64,000 bases of DNA from Bradyrhizobium niftali (GCF_004571025.1 NZ_SPQT01000004.1:124001-188000), one strand, 5' to 3'; counted from the stretch's first letter, positions 1 through 8,603 are shown. Made by a program: numbers and translations. Notes: generated by a model not told the origin, from the letters alone.

Positions 1-697
1 CGCTGCTGATGTCGCGAAAGACGTCGCCGATCTCCTGCGGCTCCTCGATGTGCTTCAGGAACGCCGTCGTGTAGGGGCTGTTGCGACCGGTGCCGTCGGC
101 GGCGACCTGTCCTGATTGCGTCGAGAACGACACGATCGTGCCGCGCGGCGCTTCGACCTTCGACAGCCCGCGTCCGATCGAGGCGGCGCGCGTCATGCCG
201 GCGGAGCGCTTCAGGCTTTCCGCCAGCGGATTGTCGCGGCAGGAATCGAGCACGAGGATGCGCAGGTTCTTGGCCTGCTGCAAATCGTTCACGATGTCGT
301 CGACCCGCACGAAGCGCTTGAGGTCGGCTTCATCCGTCAGCACGGCATCGACGGGCATCAGATAGTTCACGCCGTTGTACTGCATCGCATGGCCGCTGTA
401 GTAGAACATGGCGACGTCGGCCCGGCTCGCGGCGCGCGCGAAGCGGATGGTCAGGTCCTGCATGTCGGCCTGGCGCAGGTCGATGCCCTGAAGCACCTCG
501 AAACCGCTGCGCTTGAGCGAGCTTGCTACGTCTTCGGCATCGTGCGACGGGTTGGGAAGCTGCGCCGTCGAGGCATAGGCACCGTTGCCGATCACCAGCG
601 CCACCCGCGTCTCCGCCGATGCGGGACCCAGGCACAGCCAGCACGCGAGGAAAGTCAGGCAGAGTTCGGCCAGGCAAAATCTGGAAAGAGCACGCAT
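1..697 (-). CDS. Caspase family (peptidase C14-like) secreted protein, 3' end outside window
   Basis: The frame opens at an ATG at 697 and runs off the left edge, giving about 232 N-terminal residues. Residues 1-28 form a signal peptide ending in PASA, so the protein is probably exported. The caspase-like p20 fold follows: VALVIGN near residue 32, the catalytic histidine in YYSGHAM (H103) and the catalytic cysteine in LDSCRDNP (C153). These are the hallmarks of bacterial orthocaspase/caspase-family peptidases, which cleave after basic residues in characterised members. A full-length paralogue lies at 50606-52411 with the same spacing of H and C. Substrate is unknown and the C-terminal architecture cannot be seen. 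Confidence 0.88.
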   Translation of the reverse strand, partial: MRALSRFCLAELCLTFLACWLCLGPASAETRVALVIGNGAYASTAQLPNPSHDAEDVASSLKRSGFEVLQGIDLRQADMQDLTIRFARAASRADVAMFYYSGHAMQYNGVNYLMPVDAVLTDEADLKRFVRVDDIVNDLQQAKNLRILVLDSCRDNPLAESLKRSAGMTRAASIGRGLSKVEAPRGTIVSFSTQSGQVAADGTGRNSPYTTAFLKHIEEPQEIGDVFRDISS

Positions 698-807
698 GAA
701 TGCCCTCCAAGGAAATATTGAAAAATATCCCTCCAGATTAGCGCATGCCGCGCGGGCATCAATGCCCTCGCTGTGGAACCGTCAGATTGGTCGTCCGTGA
801 CATCCTG

Positions 808-1446
808 TCACGCCCGGCTCGCGTCCACGGTCTTGCGTAGCGTCATCTCGGTGGCGATCGCCTCCCTCACGGCGGGCCGCGCCTGCATGCGTTCGAGATA
901 GGCCGAGAGGGACGGCCATTGCGCGACGTCGACCCCCGCGGGCCGCAGCAGCAGCAAGGCCCAGGCGAGGTGGGCATCCGCGACGGTGAAGCTGTCGCCG
1001 ACAAGGAATTCGCGGCCCGCAAGGTGCGCTGATGGTACCGACAATGTCTGCGCGATGCGGGCACGCGGCTTGGCGAGCGAGCCGTCGTCCTTGTACCAGA
1101 AGGTCGGAAACAGGAACGCCTTGTGGATCTCGGTGCCAATGAAGCTCAGCCATTCCTGGAGGCGATAGCGATCGGGATCGCCGAACCGCGGCGCGAGCCC
1201 CGTCTCCGGCTTCAGATCGGCGATGTACTGCAGCACCGCCGCGCTCTCGGTCAGCCGTTCGCCGTTCTCCAGCACCAGGACCGGCACCGCGCCCTTCGGC
1301 GAGGCGCCGCGGAAATCGCTGCCGTCGTCCACGACCTGCTTCGTCAAGAGATGCACCTGATGATAGCGCGCATCGAGGCCGGCCTCCATCAGCGCGATGC
1401 GGCTCGCAAGCGAGCAGGCCAGCGGCGAGAAATAGAGTTGCAGCAT
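808..1446 (-). CDS. Glutathione S-transferase family protein
   Basis: A 212-residue protein with an N-terminal thioredoxin-like GSH-binding domain (LYFSPLACS, with C11 at the position used by beta-class bacterial GSTs; cis-proline in GAVPVL; ESAAVLQYIAD) and an all-helical C-terminal domain containing FTVADAHLAW. It is expected to act in the cytosol, conjugating or reducing electrophiles with glutathione. It starts 12 bases after the stop of the isochorismatase-like gene, so the two are very likely cotranscribed under the divergent LysR regulator. The true substrate cannot be inferred. Confidence 0.9.
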   Translation of the reverse strand: MLQLYFSPLACSLASRIALMEAGLDARYHQVHLLTKQVVDDGSDFRGASPKGAVPVLVLENGERLTESAAVLQYIADLKPETGLAPRFGDPDRYRLQEWLSFIGTEIHKAFLFPTFWYKDDGSLAKPRARIAQTLSVPSAHLAGREFLVGDSFTVADAHLAWALLLLRPAGVDVAQWPSLSAYLERMQARPAVREAIATEMTLRKTVDASRA

Positions 1447-1458
1447 CGCGTTGCTCCG

Positions 1459-2052
1459 TTATTTCAGCGCATCGCCGCGCGCGATGATCGCGAAGCGGTC
1501 GGATAGCTCGGCGAGTGCAACCTCGTGGATGGTCCGGGCGTCCAGCGTGCCGCCGCGGCCGTCGGGCAGGTCGCGCGTGGCGCAGGCGTCGGCGTCGATG
1601 GTCGTACGAAAGCCGAGGTCGAGCGCGGCACGGGCGGTGGAGCTGACGCACATATGCGTCATGAAGCCGGCCAGCACGATGTTCTTCCTGTCGGTTGCGG
1701 CAAGGCGCGCCTGCAAATCGGTGCCGGCAAACGCATTCGGCAACTCCTTCTCGATTACCAGCTCGCCGGCACGGGGGCTCAGCTCGGCGACGATGGCGCC
1801 GCGCTCAGCGCCGCGATCGAACAGGCTGCCGGCCTTGCCGCGATGGGCGATATGGATGATCGCGGCTCCGCTCTCGCGTGCCCGTGCCAGGAGCGCAGCC
1901 GCCCGCGCGATCGCAGGTCCCGCGTCGGGCAAAGCGAGAGGACCTGCGAGATATTCGTTCTGGATGTCGATCAGCACCAGGGCGGCGTCGCCAAGACGCG
2001 GCGGGTTGAGATCGGCACCGGCGAGCTGCAGCAGGGTCTTTGCGGTCGTCAT
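1459..2052 (-). CDS. Isochorismatase-family cysteine hydrolase
   Basis: The protein has 197 residues when started at the ATG at 2052 (MTTAKT), the start that leaves a regulatory gap to the LysR gene; a longer frame upstream would run through the operator. The family triad is visible: D29 (LVLIDIQNEY), K102 (IEKELPNAF) and C135 (GFMTHMCVSS). Members hydrolyse amide or vinyl-ether bonds (nicotinamidase, isochorismatase, N-carbamoyl hydrolases). It heads an operon with a GST and is divergent from a LysR regulator, which suggests substrate-induced expression. The substrate is unknown. Confidence 0.9.
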   Translation of the reverse strand: MTTAKTLLQLAGADLNPPRLGDAALVLIDIQNEYLAGPLALPDAGPAIARAAALLARARESGAAIIHIAHRGKAGSLFDRGAERGAIVAELSPRAGELVIEKELPNAFAGTDLQARLAATDRKNIVLAGFMTHMCVSSTARAALDLGFRTTIDADACATRDLPDGRGGTLDARTIHEVALAELSDRFAIIARGDALK

Positions 2053-2121
2053 GGTTTTGGAAATCTCCGGAGCAAAAGGCTCTGCGAACATAGCCCCGGG
2101 AATGCCTGCCGATATGCAGGG

Positions 2122-2146
2122 ATATTGCAGCGGATGGCTGCAATAT
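2122..2146. promoter_or_regulatory. Palindromic LysR-type operator between divergent genes
   Basis: ATATTGCAGC, five bases, then GCTGCAATAT: a perfect 10-bp inverted repeat. Extra TGCAG half-sites lie on both sides, near 2115 and 2147. It sits 70 bases upstream of the isochorismatase start and 35 bases upstream of the LysR start, the usual place for a LysR recognition site serving both promoters. Binding by the adjacent regulator is inference. Confidence 0.6.
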
Positions 2147-2172
2147 TGCAGGCTGCGCCCGGCCGGTATAAC
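2146..2172 (+). promoter_or_regulatory. Predicted promoter of the LysR gene, overlapping the operator
   Basis: A TTGCAG element at 2146-2151 and a TATAAC element at 2167-2172 are separated by 15 bases. The predicted transcription start falls within a few bases of the ATG at 2181 and no Shine-Dalgarno sequence is visible, so the lysR transcript may be leaderless or nearly so. The -35 element overlaps the right operator arm, which would fit autorepression. Confidence 0.4.
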
Positions 2173-2180
2173 CTCGCGCA

Positions 2181-3014
2181 ATGAACTGGGACGATCTGCG
2201 CATCATCGCTGCCGTCAGGGACGAGGGCACCTACGCCGGCGCCAGCGCGCGGCTGCGCATCGACGAGACGACGGTCGGGCGCAGGCTGTCGCGCATCGAG
2301 CGTGCGCTCGGTTTGCGTCTGTTCGAGGCCGCCGACGGCGTCCGCAGGCCGACACGGAGTTGCGAGGCGGTGCTGGCGCATGTCGAGGCGATGGCCGCAC
2401 ATGCCGCCGAGATCGGTCGCGTCGGCGAGAGCCTGGCAGGTCCGGTGGGACGCCTGCGCATCGCCTCCACCAACACGGTCGCCGAGGAGGTGCTGTCGCC
2501 GCGCGCGAGCGACTTCCTGCGCGCCAATCCCGGCCTGACGCTGCAATTCCTCACCTCGAGCGAGAACGTCAAGTTCTCGCGCTGGGAGGCCGATCTCGCC
2601 ATCCGGCTGCGCAAACCCGACAAGGGCGACTTCGCGATCTCCAGGCTCGGCGACGTCAAGCTCCATTATTTCGAGCCTGCTACGACCGAGGGCGAGCCGC
2701 TGCTGTGCGCCTATCCGGACGAACTCGGTGCCATTCCCGAGATGCAATTTCTGCGCACGAAGAAAGCTCGCGCGCGCTGCGTCACCGACAACGTTCGCGT
2801 CATCCGTAATCTGATCCGCGCGCATCAGGCCGCCGGCGTGTTGCCGGAGTATAGTTGCGCGGACTTGCTCGGCGATCGCCGGCTGCGTGCCACGCTGCTG
2901 CCGAAGCGGCGCGACGTCTGGCTGCTCGTGCAGAACCACCTCAAGCGCGACGCCGCAACGCGCGTGACGATCGACTGGGTGAGGGCGTGTTTCCAGGAGA
3001 TGTCGCGCAGTTGA
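2181..3014 (+). CDS. LysR-family transcriptional regulator
   Basis: A 277-residue protein with an N-terminal winged helix-turn-helix (residues about 4-60: LRIIAAVRDEGTYAGASARL, then TTVGRRLSRIERALG) followed by a periplasmic-binding-like effector domain (GRLRIASTNTVAEEVLSP onward). It is transcribed away from the isochorismatase/GST operon, with a strong palindrome in the 128-base gap, so it is probably the effector-responsive regulator of that operon and of itself. It is slightly shorter than the usual 290-310 residues of the family. The inducer is unknown. Confidence 0.93.
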   Translation: MNWDDLRIIAAVRDEGTYAGASARLRIDETTVGRRLSRIERALGLRLFEAADGVRRPTRSCEAVLAHVEAMAAHAAEIGRVGESLAGPVGRLRIASTNTVAEEVLSPRASDFLRANPGLTLQFLTSSENVKFSRWEADLAIRLRKPDKGDFAISRLGDVKLHYFEPATTEGEPLLCAYPDELGAIPEMQFLRTKKARARCVTDNVRVIRNLIRAHQAAGVLPEYSCADLLGDRRLRATLLPKRRDVWLLVQNHLKRDAATRVTIDWVRACFQEMSRS

Positions 3015-3082
3015 CGTCACGTCGCGGTGTGACGATCGCGTCACAGCGCAAGGCGCGTGGCGAAAAATCTCAGCTTTCCCCC

Positions 3083-3110
3083 TTGCGCCCCGAACGTGCT
3101 TCGTCTATTA
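3083..3110 (+). promoter_or_regulatory. Predicted sigma-70-type promoter ahead of the tRNA-like array
   Basis: TTGCGC at 3083-3088 and CTATTA at 3105-3110 are separated by 16 bases, close to the alphaproteobacterial housekeeping pattern (CTTGAC / CTATAT). The predicted start near 3117 coincides with the left edge of the first structured unit. No convincing sigma-54 -24/-12 site was found in this gap. Confidence 0.4.
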
Positions 3111-3118
3111 GCCCGCTC

Positions 3119-3200
3119 CTTCGCTAGGCCATGGGTTCGGGCTCGTTGAGATCCCGACTGGCGCGAACCGGTTTCCGGTCTCGTGTTCCGCCGAACGAAG
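3119..3200 (+). ncRNA. Degenerate first unit of the tRNA-like array
   Basis: The ends pair (CTTCG at 3119-3123 with CGAAG at 3196-3200). An anticodon-arm-like hairpin lies at 3137-3157 (TCGGG / CCCGA) and a T-arm-like hairpin at 3167-3179 (ACCGG / CCGGT). Aligned by eye to the next unit, it shares the TAG..CATGG, TCGGG...CCCGA and CCGGTCTC blocks in the same order. It lacks a TTCGA-type T loop and a 7-base anticodon loop, so it is not a functional tRNA. It could equally be a structured leader. Confidence 0.3.
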
Positions 3201-3206
3201 AAAACC

Positions 3207-3274
3207 GCAGGACGTAGCTCATGGAGAGCGTCGGGTTGCACCCGAAGGTATCGGTTCGATTCCGGTCTCTTGCA
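3207..3274 (+). ncRNA. tRNA-like RNA, second unit (shortened D loop)
   Basis: The unit folds into a near-tRNA cloverleaf. Acceptor-like stem: GCAGGA at 3207-3212 with TCTTGC at 3268-3273, including one G-U pair. D arm: GCTC/GAGC with a loop of about five bases instead of eight or more. Anticodon-like arm around TCGGGTTGCACCCGA. T arm: ATCGG / TTCGATT / CCGGT. The loop could be read as UGC (Ala), but the D loop and the acceptor junction are non-canonical and no CCA is encoded. It abuts the next unit directly. A tRNA-mimic RNA is more likely than a decoding tRNA. Confidence 0.5.
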
Positions 3275-3348
3275 CAAAGGATAGCTCAGTTTGGTAGAGC
3301 AGATGACTGTTAATCATCGTGACGCGGGTTCGAATCCCGCTCCAGCGC
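3275..3348 (+). ncRNA. tRNA-Asn-like RNA (GUU loop) with a poorly paired acceptor stem
   Basis: D arm AGCTCAGTTTGGTAGAGC, anticodon stem GATGA/TCATC with loop CTGTTAA (anticodon GUU, Asn), and T arm GCGGG / TTCGAAT / CCCGC are all perfect. The 7-bp acceptor pairs at only four positions (CAAAGGA against TCCAGCG) and no CCA follows. A normal tRNA-Asn would be fully paired, so this looks like a decoy or tRNA-like element, or a decayed tRNA. It is the last unit before the 335-base leader of the slipin gene. Confidence 0.55.
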
Positions 3349-3386
3349 TCCGTTTCAGCCTGAAAAGCTGATACCTCTGACGAGGA

Positions 3387-3421
3387 CCGGACGCGCGCTT
3401 CAGTCGCAGTCCGGCCGTTTT
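3387..3421 (+). terminator. Possible terminator or attenuator after the tRNA-like array
   Basis: CCGGAC at 3387-3392 pairs with GTCCGG at 3409-3414 across a 16-base loop and is followed by CCGTTTT. It is weak as a terminator. Partial readthrough into the slipin gene is plausible. The remaining leader, 3422-3683, has a GCTCGAC..GTCGAGC palindrome near 3520-3537 and no gene that can be supported. Confidence 0.35.
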
Positions 3422-3683
3422 GCTGAAAGGCTTTCCGTCCGAACCTAGACACTGTGAGACCGGCTTTGCGCCGCGGGTAGATACCGCTTGCGCTGATGCC
3501 GGGTGGCTCCGCATGACCGCTCGACACGCGTCGAGCGATCGCGCGCGTGCGCCCGTCGTCATGCAAGCTCAAGCCCGGGCCCGCCGATTTCCCGGGAAGC
3601 GTCGTCCGCGTCCTCACGTCCTTTGCAAATGAAACCAGCTGTCGGGCCGCGTTTGGCCGGAGGCAACATGAAGGAGGCGTGTC

Positions 3684-4835
3684 ATGACCTGGCACTTGCT
3701 GACGCTGAACGTCACGGTGAAGGATGGCGAGCGTGCGTTGCTCACGCGCAACGGGCAGCTCGTGCGCGTGCTCGCGCCCGGCAAGCATCGCCTGTTCGAT
3801 CCCCTGCACGAGCTGAAGGCCGAGGTGCTCGACGTGGTCCGCAGCGAATTCCCTGCGGATCGCTACGCGGTGCTGAAGGCCGCGCGGCCCGATCTTGCCG
3901 CCGAACTGTTCGAGGTGGTCGAGACCAAGGCGGACGAGATCGCCATCGTCAGCCTCGACGGCCGGCCCGTGCATCTGATGACGCTCTGGCAGGTGCGCGT
4001 CTACTGGAAGGTCGCGACCCGCATCGGTGTCGAGCGCATCGATGTGTCCGCTGATCCCCGTGTTGGCGCGCGGCACCTGACCATGATCGAGCGTAACCGC
4101 TCGACCGTCGTGATGGAAGCGGTGGTCGAGAACCACGAGGCGGGCCTGCTCTATGTCGAGGGTCGGCTCGTGGAGCGGCTTGCGCCCGGCCGGCACGCCT
4201 TCTGGGCCGTCGGCCGCAAGATCGAGGTGAAACGCCTCGACCTGCGGCCCCAGGCGGTCGAGATCACCGCGCAGGAGATGCTGACCAAGGACCGCATCGC
4301 GCTGCGGGTGACGCTGACGGCGTTCCGCCGGGTGGCTGATCCCGAGCGGACGGTTGCGACCGTGCCCGACGTGGATGCGTGGCTGTACCGTCTGGTGCAG
4401 TTCGCGATCCGCGAGGCGGTTGCGGGCCGGACGCTGGACGAGGTGCTGTCTGCGAAGGCGGCGCTGGATGCGGAGCTGCGCGACTATGTGCGCGCACGCG
4501 TCGCGGAGTCCGGCGTGGAGGTGACCGACCTCGGCGTCAAGGATGTGATCCTGCCCGGCGAGATCCGGGAGCTGGTGAACAAGGTGGTGGAGGCGGAGCG
4601 GGTTGCGAAGGCGAACCTGATCCGTCGGCAGGAGGAGACCGCGGCGACGCGTTCGCTCCTGAACACCGCCCGCCTGATGGATGAGAACCCCCTGCTGCTG
4701 CGGCTCAAGGAGCTGGAGTCGCTGGAGCGGCTGGTCGAGAAGGTCGGCCGCATCGACCTCCATGCCGGCAACGGCGAGGGCCTCGATGCCCTCCTGACCC
4801 GGCTCGTGCGCCTCAAGGCGCCCGAGGGCGCGTGA
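3684..4835 (+). CDS. Slipin family protein (SPFH/Band 7), no transmembrane anchor
   Basis: A 383-residue protein with a strong Shine-Dalgarno (AAGGAGG) upstream of the ATG. A short segment is duplicated: ERALLTRNGQLVRVLAPGKHRLF (about residues 16-38) and EAGLLYVEGRLVERLAPGRHAFW (about 152-174). The SPFH domain follows (KIEVKRLDLRPQAVEITAQEML, then the coiled EAERVAKANLIRRQEETAATRSLL typical of Band 7). There is no N-terminal hydrophobic helix, unlike membrane stomatins. Slipins of this kind are known neighbours of RtcB/RtcA RNA-repair genes and tRNA-like RNAs. Here the tRNA-like array is present but rtc genes are not. A scaffold role is inference. Confidence 0.88.
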   Translation: MTWHLLTLNVTVKDGERALLTRNGQLVRVLAPGKHRLFDPLHELKAEVLDVVRSEFPADRYAVLKAARPDLAAELFEVVETKADEIAIVSLDGRPVHLMTLWQVRVYWKVATRIGVERIDVSADPRVGARHLTMIERNRSTVVMEAVVENHEAGLLYVEGRLVERLAPGRHAFWAVGRKIEVKRLDLRPQAVEITAQEMLTKDRIALRVTLTAFRRVADPERTVATVPDVDAWLYRLVQFAIREAVAGRTLDEVLSAKAALDAELRDYVRARVAESGVEVTDLGVKDVILPGEIRELVNKVVEAERVAKANLIRRQEETAATRSLLNTARLMDENPLLLRLKELESLERLVEKVGRIDLHAGNGEGLDALLTRLVRLKAPEGA

Positions 4836-4839
4836 AGCA

Positions 4840-4865
4840 GAAGGGCCGCCCACGGGCGGCCCTTC
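4840..4865 (+). terminator. Terminator hairpin after the slipin gene
   Basis: AAGGGCCGCCC and GGGCGGCCCTT form an 11-bp GC-rich stem with a very short loop five bases after the stop codon. The T-tract is weak (TTCATATCT). Confidence 0.6.
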
Positions 4866-4998
4866 ATATCTCCGTTGTCCTCGCTTGCGGTGAACGCGCA
4901 AGCGGGCCGGAGCGACCAAAATCCTGCGAGGGGATTGCGCGCCCGCAAAGGTTGCGTAATCTCGCGATGACGATCACGGTCTTGATCAGGGCAGGCCC

Positions 4999-5745
4999 AT
5001 GACCACTCTTGCGCAAACGATCCGCCCCTCGGCGCAATCGCGGGAATGGAAGGCGATCGTCATCCTGATCCTGCTGATTCCGGTGCTGTGGTCGCCGCCG
5101 TTCCTGTTTCGCTTCTTCCTGTACCAGCCGTTCAATATCCCCTCCAATTCGATGGCGCCGACGCTGTTGGTGGGCGATTACGTCTTTGCCGCGAAATCGG
5201 CCTACGGCTACGACCGCTATTCGTTTCCTTTCGCGCCGTCCTGGATCTCGGGCCGATTCCTTGCCGCTGATCCCGACTACGGCGACGTCGTCGTGTTTCG
5301 CACGGCGAAGGACGCCTCGGTGGACTACGTCAAGCGTGTGGTGGCGCTGCCGGGCGATCGGGTCCAGATGCGCGACGGCCGGCTCATCCTCAACGACAGG
5401 CCGGTGACCCGCGTTGCGCTGGCGAGCGTGCCTGGCGCCTCCACCTGCGGGCTCGAACCCGGCGCGAAGGTCAAGCGCTGGCGCGAGACGCTGCCGAACG
5501 GCGCGAGCTATCTGACCTACGATTGCGTCGACAACGGCTACCTCGACAACACCAGCGTCTACACGGTGCCGTCAGGCCATTTCTTCGCGCTCGGTGACAA
5601 CAGAGACAACTCCACCGACAGCCGCATGATGTCGGTGATGGGCTTCGTCCCGATGGACCATCTCGTCGGCCGGGTGACGCGGATCTTCTGGTCGCTCGAC
5701 GAAGACGGCCGGTTACGAGGCGAGCGCATGGGGAAGGTGTGGTGA
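4999..5745 (+). CDS. lepB: Signal peptidase I
   Basis: A 248-residue inner-membrane protease that removes signal peptides from exported proteins. One N-terminal transmembrane helix (about residues 18-40) precedes the catalytic domain. The serine nucleophile is in NIPSNSMAPTL (S51), the general-base lysine in VDYVKRVVALPGD (K112), and the conserved box E is GHFFALGDNRDNSTDSR. Alphaproteobacterial genomes often carry extra copies of lepB; here it is not next to rnc or era, so this may be an additional paralogue rather than the primary housekeeping gene. Confidence 0.93.
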   Translation: MTTLAQTIRPSAQSREWKAIVILILLIPVLWSPPFLFRFFLYQPFNIPSNSMAPTLLVGDYVFAAKSAYGYDRYSFPFAPSWISGRFLAADPDYGDVVVFRTAKDASVDYVKRVVALPGDRVQMRDGRLILNDRPVTRVALASVPGASTCGLEPGAKVKRWRETLPNGASYLTYDCVDNGYLDNTSVYTVPSGHFFALGDNRDNSTDSRMMSVMGFVPMDHLVGRVTRIFWSLDEDGRLRGERMGKVW

Positions 5746-5764
5746 GGCCCGACTGTCTCACCTC

Positions 5765-5802
5765 GTCATTCCGGGCTCGCGCTTTGCGCGCCCCGGAATG
5801 AC
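5765..5802. repeat. Short intergenic palindrome, GTCATTCCGGG family
   Basis: An inverted pair, GTCATTCCGGG and CCCCGGAATGAC, around GCGCGC-rich loop sequence. It belongs to the same family as the copies at 17551, 31499, 33279 and 35393. Confidence 0.7.
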
Positions 5803-5830
5803 GAAGGGAGAGAGCCTCTCAAAAACAAAA

Positions 5831-5852
5831 ACCCCGGCATCGCTGCCGGGGT
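5831..5852 (-). terminator. Bidirectional terminator between lepB and groEL
   Basis: ACCCCGGCA / TGCCGGGGT form a perfect 9-bp stem with a 4-base loop. On the minus strand it is followed by a run rich in T (complement of AAAAACAAAAACC), so it should end the groESL transcript 80 bases past the groEL stop. On the plus strand it is followed by TTTCGTGTTT and may also end lepB. Confidence 0.8.
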
Positions 5853-5929
5853 TTCGTGTTTGTGGAGCGAGATCCCGGATCGGCAGTGCACCGCTTCGCG
5901 CTGCACCGCGTCCGGGACGACTTCGTCGC

Positions 5930-7582
<1,653 letters not shown>

Positions 7583-7614
7583 TTAGGTGTTTGGCTGGGG
7601 GCGAGAGGGGGCTC

Positions 7615-7929
7615 TTAGGCCGCCTTCTTCTTGGAAGCGGGGACGTCGAGGACGCCCATGATGTCGCTTTCCTTCATGATCAGCAGATCGACGCCGTCGA
7701 TCTTGACCTCGGTGCCGGACCACTTGCCGAACAGCACGCGGTCGCCGACCTTCAGGTCGATCGGGATCAGCTTGCCGGCTTCGTCGCGGCCACCGGGGCC
7801 GACGGCGATGACTTCGCCCTGGGAGGGCTTTTCCTTGGCAGTGTCGGGAATGATGATGCCGCCAGCGGTCTTCTCTTCTGCGTCGATGCGCTTGACCACG
7901 ACGCGGTCGTGAAGCGGACGGAATTTCAT
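7615..7929 (-). CDS. groS: Co-chaperonin GroES (10 kDa)
   Basis: A 104-residue lid subunit of the GroEL machine. It begins [14 protein letters not shown] and contains the mobile-loop region [16 protein letters not shown] and the conserved [19 protein letters not shown] good Shine-Dalgarno (AGGAGG) precedes the start. It is first in the operon and directly downstream of the CIRCE element. Confidence 0.99.
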   Translation of the reverse strand: MKFRPLHDRVVVKRIDAEEKTAGGIIIPDTAKEKPSQGEVIAVGPGGRDEAGKLIPIDLKVGDRVLFGKWSGTEVKIDGVDLLIMKESDIMGVLDVPASKKKAA

Positions 7930-7972
7930 GCAGTCCTCCTAAGCAATTGCTCGGGTTGATGATTTCAGATTG

Positions 7973-7999
7973 TTAGCAGTCTGTGCCCGCGAGTGCTAG
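7973..7999 (-). promoter_or_regulatory. CIRCE element (HrcA operator) of groESL
   Basis: Read on the minus strand: CTAGCACTC, nine bases, GACTGCTAA, matching the CIRCE consensus TTAGCACTC-N9-GAGTGCTAA with two deviations. It lies between the predicted start point and groES, where HrcA binding would block transcription at normal temperature. Confidence 0.88.
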
Positions 8000-8013
8000 C
8001 ACAGGCGAAGCTG

Positions 8014-8042
8014 AAATAGGACAGGAATTTTGCGGGGGCAAG
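8014..8042 (-). promoter_or_regulatory. groESL promoter
   Basis: On the minus strand CTTGCC (8042-8037) and CTATTT (8019-8014) are separated by 17 bases, a very good match to the alphaproteobacterial housekeeping promoter. The predicted start near 8007 puts the CIRCE element at about +8 to +34. Confidence 0.65.
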
Positions 8043-8123
8043 GGCTTCTAGCAGAAAAATCGGCACTCGGAAGCGCGCTCTGCCAGAATCTCTTTCCCAT
8101 CGTTAACCGTCAGCCGGACCGTA

Positions 8124-8150
8124 TTAGCACGGAGCCGTCTCTGCTGCTAA
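8124..8150. promoter_or_regulatory. Second CIRCE-like palindrome upstream of groESL and usg
   Basis: TTAGCACGG, nine bases, TGCTGCTAA: the exact 9-9-9 geometry of CIRCE with the outer TTAGCA/TGCTAA pairs intact and the inner positions changed. It lies 151 bases from the main CIRCE, roughly 110-140 bases upstream of the groESL start point and 158 bases before usg. The rest of this gap (8151-8307) holds no gene and no clear usg promoter. Confidence 0.4.
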
Positions 8151-8307
8151 CGCATTGAATTTCAACAGCTTGTTAAACTTTTGGGCTTGAGATGGATTAT
8201 CAGTTTGCGTCACATTTCTCTCATGTGAGCGCATCTCCACCGGGTGGCTCGTAAGCAGCGTACCGGATCAAGCCGCCCCTGAATGCGCTCCTGCAAAGGA
8301 GGTTGGC

Positions 8308-8595
8308 ATGGTCTCGCGGGTTGGGGTTGTTTCCGACGACTTCCGGAAACAGGTGCTGGGTTACGGGCTGACGACGGCTGAAATTCTCTATCGGATGCCG
8401 GATCATCCCTCGCTGCTTCAGACCTATGTCTGGCAGAACTACGATCTCTTCCCGAAATTCCCGGCGCTGACCGACTTCCTGGCGTTCTGGCAGCAAAAGC
8501 TCGACGGTCCCCTCTATTCGGTCACCGTCGCGCATTCCAAGCTGATCAAGCCGGCCGAGCTACGTGCGGTCGACGGCGTGTTCAGGCTGCATTGA
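8308..8595 (+). CDS. usg: Usg family protein
   Basis: A 95-residue protein recognisable as Usg (SDDFRKQVLGYGLTTAEILYRMPDHPSLLQTYVWQNYDLFPKFP), a small alphaproteobacterial family first named for its place by tryptophan genes. Its biochemical function is not established. An AAAGGAGG Shine-Dalgarno sits 5 bases before the ATG. It is not next to trp genes here. It converges on the TPR/OGT gene with an 8-base gap. Confidence 0.88.
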   Translation: MVSRVGVVSDDFRKQVLGYGLTTAEILYRMPDHPSLLQTYVWQNYDLFPKFPALTDFLAFWQQKLDGPLYSVTVAHSKLIKPAELRAVDGVFRLH

Positions 8596-8603
8596 CGCAG
8601 CGA

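Noticed and set aside
3015..3206. A sigma-54 promoter ahead of the tRNA-like array, as expected for an RtcR-controlled operon
   Set aside because: No GG-N10-GC arrangement with TGGCAC/TTGC character was found. The best candidate, TGGCGCG near 3159, lacks the -12 element.
3219..4919. A 566-codon minus-strand frame over the tRNA-like array and slipin
   Set aside because: Composition is that of an antisense shadow (His/Arg/Gln/Leu-rich), while the slipin frame has a recognisable family, a strong Shine-Dalgarno and a terminator.
3150..5000. RNA-repair enzymes RtcB, RtcA or RtcR next to the slipin
   Set aside because: Flanking genes are a LysR regulator and signal peptidase. No ligase or cyclase motifs were seen anywhere in the window.
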